Assembly (NCBI GenBank): GCA_963977065.1
Contig: CAXBNF010000011.1
Location: 1 to 64,000, forward strand
Source of the DNA: Planktosalinus sp963977065
Lineage (GTDB): Bacteria > Bacteroidota > Bacteroidia > Flavobacteriales > Flavobacteriaceae
Direction of reading: 5' to 3'
DNA: 64,000 bases
Part shown: positions 62,810-64,000 of the stretch, piece after piece
Layout: each line of letters starts with the position of its first letter
How positions within the stretch are numbered: position 1 is the first letter of the stretch
Position numbers and translations under genes: made by a program
Notes under the pieces: model-generated
Database searches by the model: none
The model's input: the letters and a program-made list of their open reading frames with translations, nothing else
What the model was told of the DNA's origin: nothing

Positions 62810-62835
62810 GTGGTCACTCTGCAATGTCGAGCGGT

Positions 62836-62855
62836 CACTGAGCGGAGCCGAAGTG
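62836..62855 (+). repeat. Short extragenic repeat-like element after metG
   Basis: CACTGAGCGGAGCCGAAGTG lies in a markedly GC-richer stretch than its surroundings. I recall similar TGAGCGGAGTCGAAG words scattered between genes in flavobacterial genomes, but this window has only one copy, so the repeat status is from memory. Confidence 0.4.
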
Positions 62856-62923
62856 TAAGCGGCAGTTTTAAATCCAAAGCTTATCTCCCGCCTTGCGCTT
62901 CATAGCTTCAGGCGGCGAAGCAG

Positions 62924-62984
62924 CAGATTTCGCAGATGTGCGCAGAAAAATTTATTAAAAATCTGCGAAGATCAGCGAGATCTG
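62924..62984 (+). repeat. Imperfect 23-bp inverted repeat between metG and tex
   Basis: The left arm (62924-62946) and right arm (62962-62984) pair at 19 of 23 positions around a 15-base AT-rich loop; both arms are built on the word CGCAGAT / ATCTGCG. It follows a smaller inverted pair CCGCCT / AGGCGG (62889-62915). No T-run follows the hairpin directly, so it is not a standard terminator. Confidence 0.7.
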
Positions 62985-63030
62985 CGGGCTAACATTTTTC
63001 TCTAGTAGAAATATTAAAAAAGTTAAAATC

Positions 63031-63073
63031 CTTTGTGCTTCTTAGTGCCCTTGTGCCTTAGTGGCTAAAAAAA
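63031..63073 (+). repeat. Short-period repeat just upstream of tex
   Basis: Degenerate units CTTTGTGCTT, CTTAGTGCC, CTTGTGC and CTTAGTGGC, followed by seven A. It ends about 17 bases before the tex ATG, so it must be inside or next to the tex 5' leader. Similar in style to the repeat at 59694-59732. Confidence 0.75.
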
Positions 63074-63090
63074 TTCCTCAATTTAAACTC

Positions 63091-64000
63091 ATGGAGCAAC
63101 TTCTCCTCTACATCTCCCAAAACACCCAACTGCCAGCAGGCAGTATAAAAAACACCGTTCAATTACTAAATGAAGACTGTACCATTCCTTTTATAGCCCG
63201 CTACAGAAAGGAGCGCACCGGCAATCTCGACGAAGTGCAAATTGGTGATATCGTTCAATTTAAAGAACAATTTGAAGCCCTCGAAAAACGCAAAGCCAGT
63301 ATCTTAAAAGCGCTGGAAGAGCAAGAAGTCTTAACTCCTGAGTTGCGCAAGAGCTTAGAAAACACTACCGACCTCACCACCCTGGAAGACCTTTACCTTC
63401 CCTTCAAAAAAAGCCGGAAAACCAAAGCCGAAACCGCCCGTAAAAACGGATTGGAACCGCTCGCTAAAATCATCATGGCACAAAATGCCACAGACCTTGA
63501 ATCCATTGTTCACAAGTATACAAATGGTGAAGTCGCTTCAGTGGAAGACGCTCTTGAGGGCGCAAGGCACATCATCGCAGAATGGATCAACGAGCGCTCA
63601 GACATAAGAAACACCTTGCGGAAACAGCTTGAAAACTTTGCGCTAATTACAACTAAAGTAGCCAAAGACAAAGCCGAAGACGAAAAAGCCCAAAAATACC
63701 GCGACTACTTTCAATGGGAAGAAGCTTTAAAAACGTGTCCGTCACACCGTTTGCTCGCTATTTTGCGCGCAGAAACCGAAGGATTTATAAAAGTAAAAAT
63801 AGAAATTGACGAAGAAAAAGCCATTTCAGCCATTGAAAGAAGAATCATCAAATCGCAAAACGAATGTGCAGATCAAATTGAGCTCGCCATCAAAGACAGT
63901 TACAAACGCCTGCTCTTCCCGGCCCTATCAAATGAACGGTTGAATGCTGCCAAAGAAGCTGCAGACGATACTGCGATTTCAGTATTTGCCAAGAACCTTC
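63091..64000 (+). CDS. tex: Tex-family RNA-binding protein, N-terminal part (cut by window edge)
   Basis: Transcription accessory protein with HTH, YqgF-like and S1 domains in full length. The first 303 residues are in the window and I translated them directly. They start MEQLLLYISQNTQL and contain the conserved Tex N-terminal text IPFIARYRKERTGNLDEVQI, LEDLYLPFKKSRKTKAE, and ARHIIAEWINER, followed by HRLLAILRAETEGFIKVKIE. The YqgF and S1 regions would lie beyond base 64000. The start is the first ATG after a stretch of non-coding repeats. No frameshift in the visible part. Confidence 0.93.
   Translation, partial: MEQLLLYISQNTQLPAGSIKNTVQLLNEDCTIPFIARYRKERTGNLDEVQIGDIVQFKEQFEALEKRKASILKALEEQEVLTPELRKSLENTTDLTTLEDLYLPFKKSRKTKAETARKNGLEPLAKIIMAQNATDLESIVHKYTNGEVASVEDALEGARHIIAEWINERSDIRNTLRKQLENFALITTKVAKDKAEDEKAQKYRDYFQWEEALKTCPSHRLLAILRAETEGFIKVKIEIDEEKAISAIERRIIKSQNECADQIELAIKDSYKRLLFPALSNERLNAAKEAADDTAISVFAKNL

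Noticed and set aside
1..64000. tRNA, rRNA, riboswitch, IS element, prophage or CRISPR array
   Set aside because: I looked through all spacers over 100 bases and found no cloverleaf, conserved riboswitch core, transposase, integrase or regular spacer-repeat pattern. A covariance-model search could still find a diverged small RNA.

Overview
The window is about 64 kb of AT-rich chromosome from a member of the Bacteroidota, almost certainly a Flavobacteriaceae-type bacterium. The grounds are type IX secretion (T9SS) sorting domains of both the A type (16213-18813, 33038-34774) and the B type (52727-58196), a PorP/SprF protein, a TonB-dependent transporter with an N-terminal carboxypeptidase-regulatory-like domain, a LytTR/His_kinase two-component pair, many LPXX-C lipoproteins, promoters of the TAnnTTTG type, and an absence of strong Shine-Dalgarno sequences. 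I see no rRNA, tRNA, CRISPR, IS element or phage gene.

Layout. 1-3449 (minus): a TetR-controlled RND tripartite efflux operon (tetR, TolC, adaptor, permease; the permease runs off the left edge). 3586-9314: a polyprenyl synthetase, a small outer-membrane protein, and sucA-sucB of the 2-oxoglutarate dehydrogenase complex. 9433-16156: a secreted amidohydrolase, a propeller lipoprotein / class IV aminotransferase / sulfotransferase-like operon, a DUF2892 protein, tadA and dxs. 16213-20284 (minus): a secreted M36 metalloprotease and dgt. 20589-27727: a beta-helix lipoprotein, a TonB-dependent transporter, a MORN-like protein and a PiT-DUF47 phosphate permease. Repeats of TAACATT-like half-sites spaced 11 bp apart (Pho-box geometry) lie upstream of the lipoprotein and of the permease. 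27797-31311 (minus): nrdB-nrdA. 31672-42247 (minus): eleven tightly packed genes, nearly all encoding exported proteins of unknown function, among them four diverged paralogous lipoproteins and a 1017-residue Tat lipoprotein with a VWA domain. Facing this cluster is a LytTR response regulator and histidine kinase (42510-44777); an 83-bp nested inverted repeat lies between them. 44845-49810: DUF3109 protein, MarC, a small membrane protein and mfd. 49878-58196 (minus): a T9SS type B cargo operon (two giant adhesin-like proteins, SprF-like, OmpA/PD40). 58395-64000: hflX, an LD-carboxypeptidase, metG and the start of tex.

Most of the window is housekeeping. The part that looks least described is the 31.6-44.8 kb block: a LytTR two-component system facing an operon of envelope proteins built around a new-looking lipoprotein family, with a symmetric DNA element that is the obvious candidate operator. 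Second is the apparent phosphate-starvation module at 20.5-27.7 kb. Several genes (dxs, mfd, the DUF3109 gene) have a consensus -7 promoter element so close to the start codon that their mRNAs should be leaderless. Intergenic spaces at 20.3, 59.7 and 62.8-63.1 kb hold short-period extragenic repeats.
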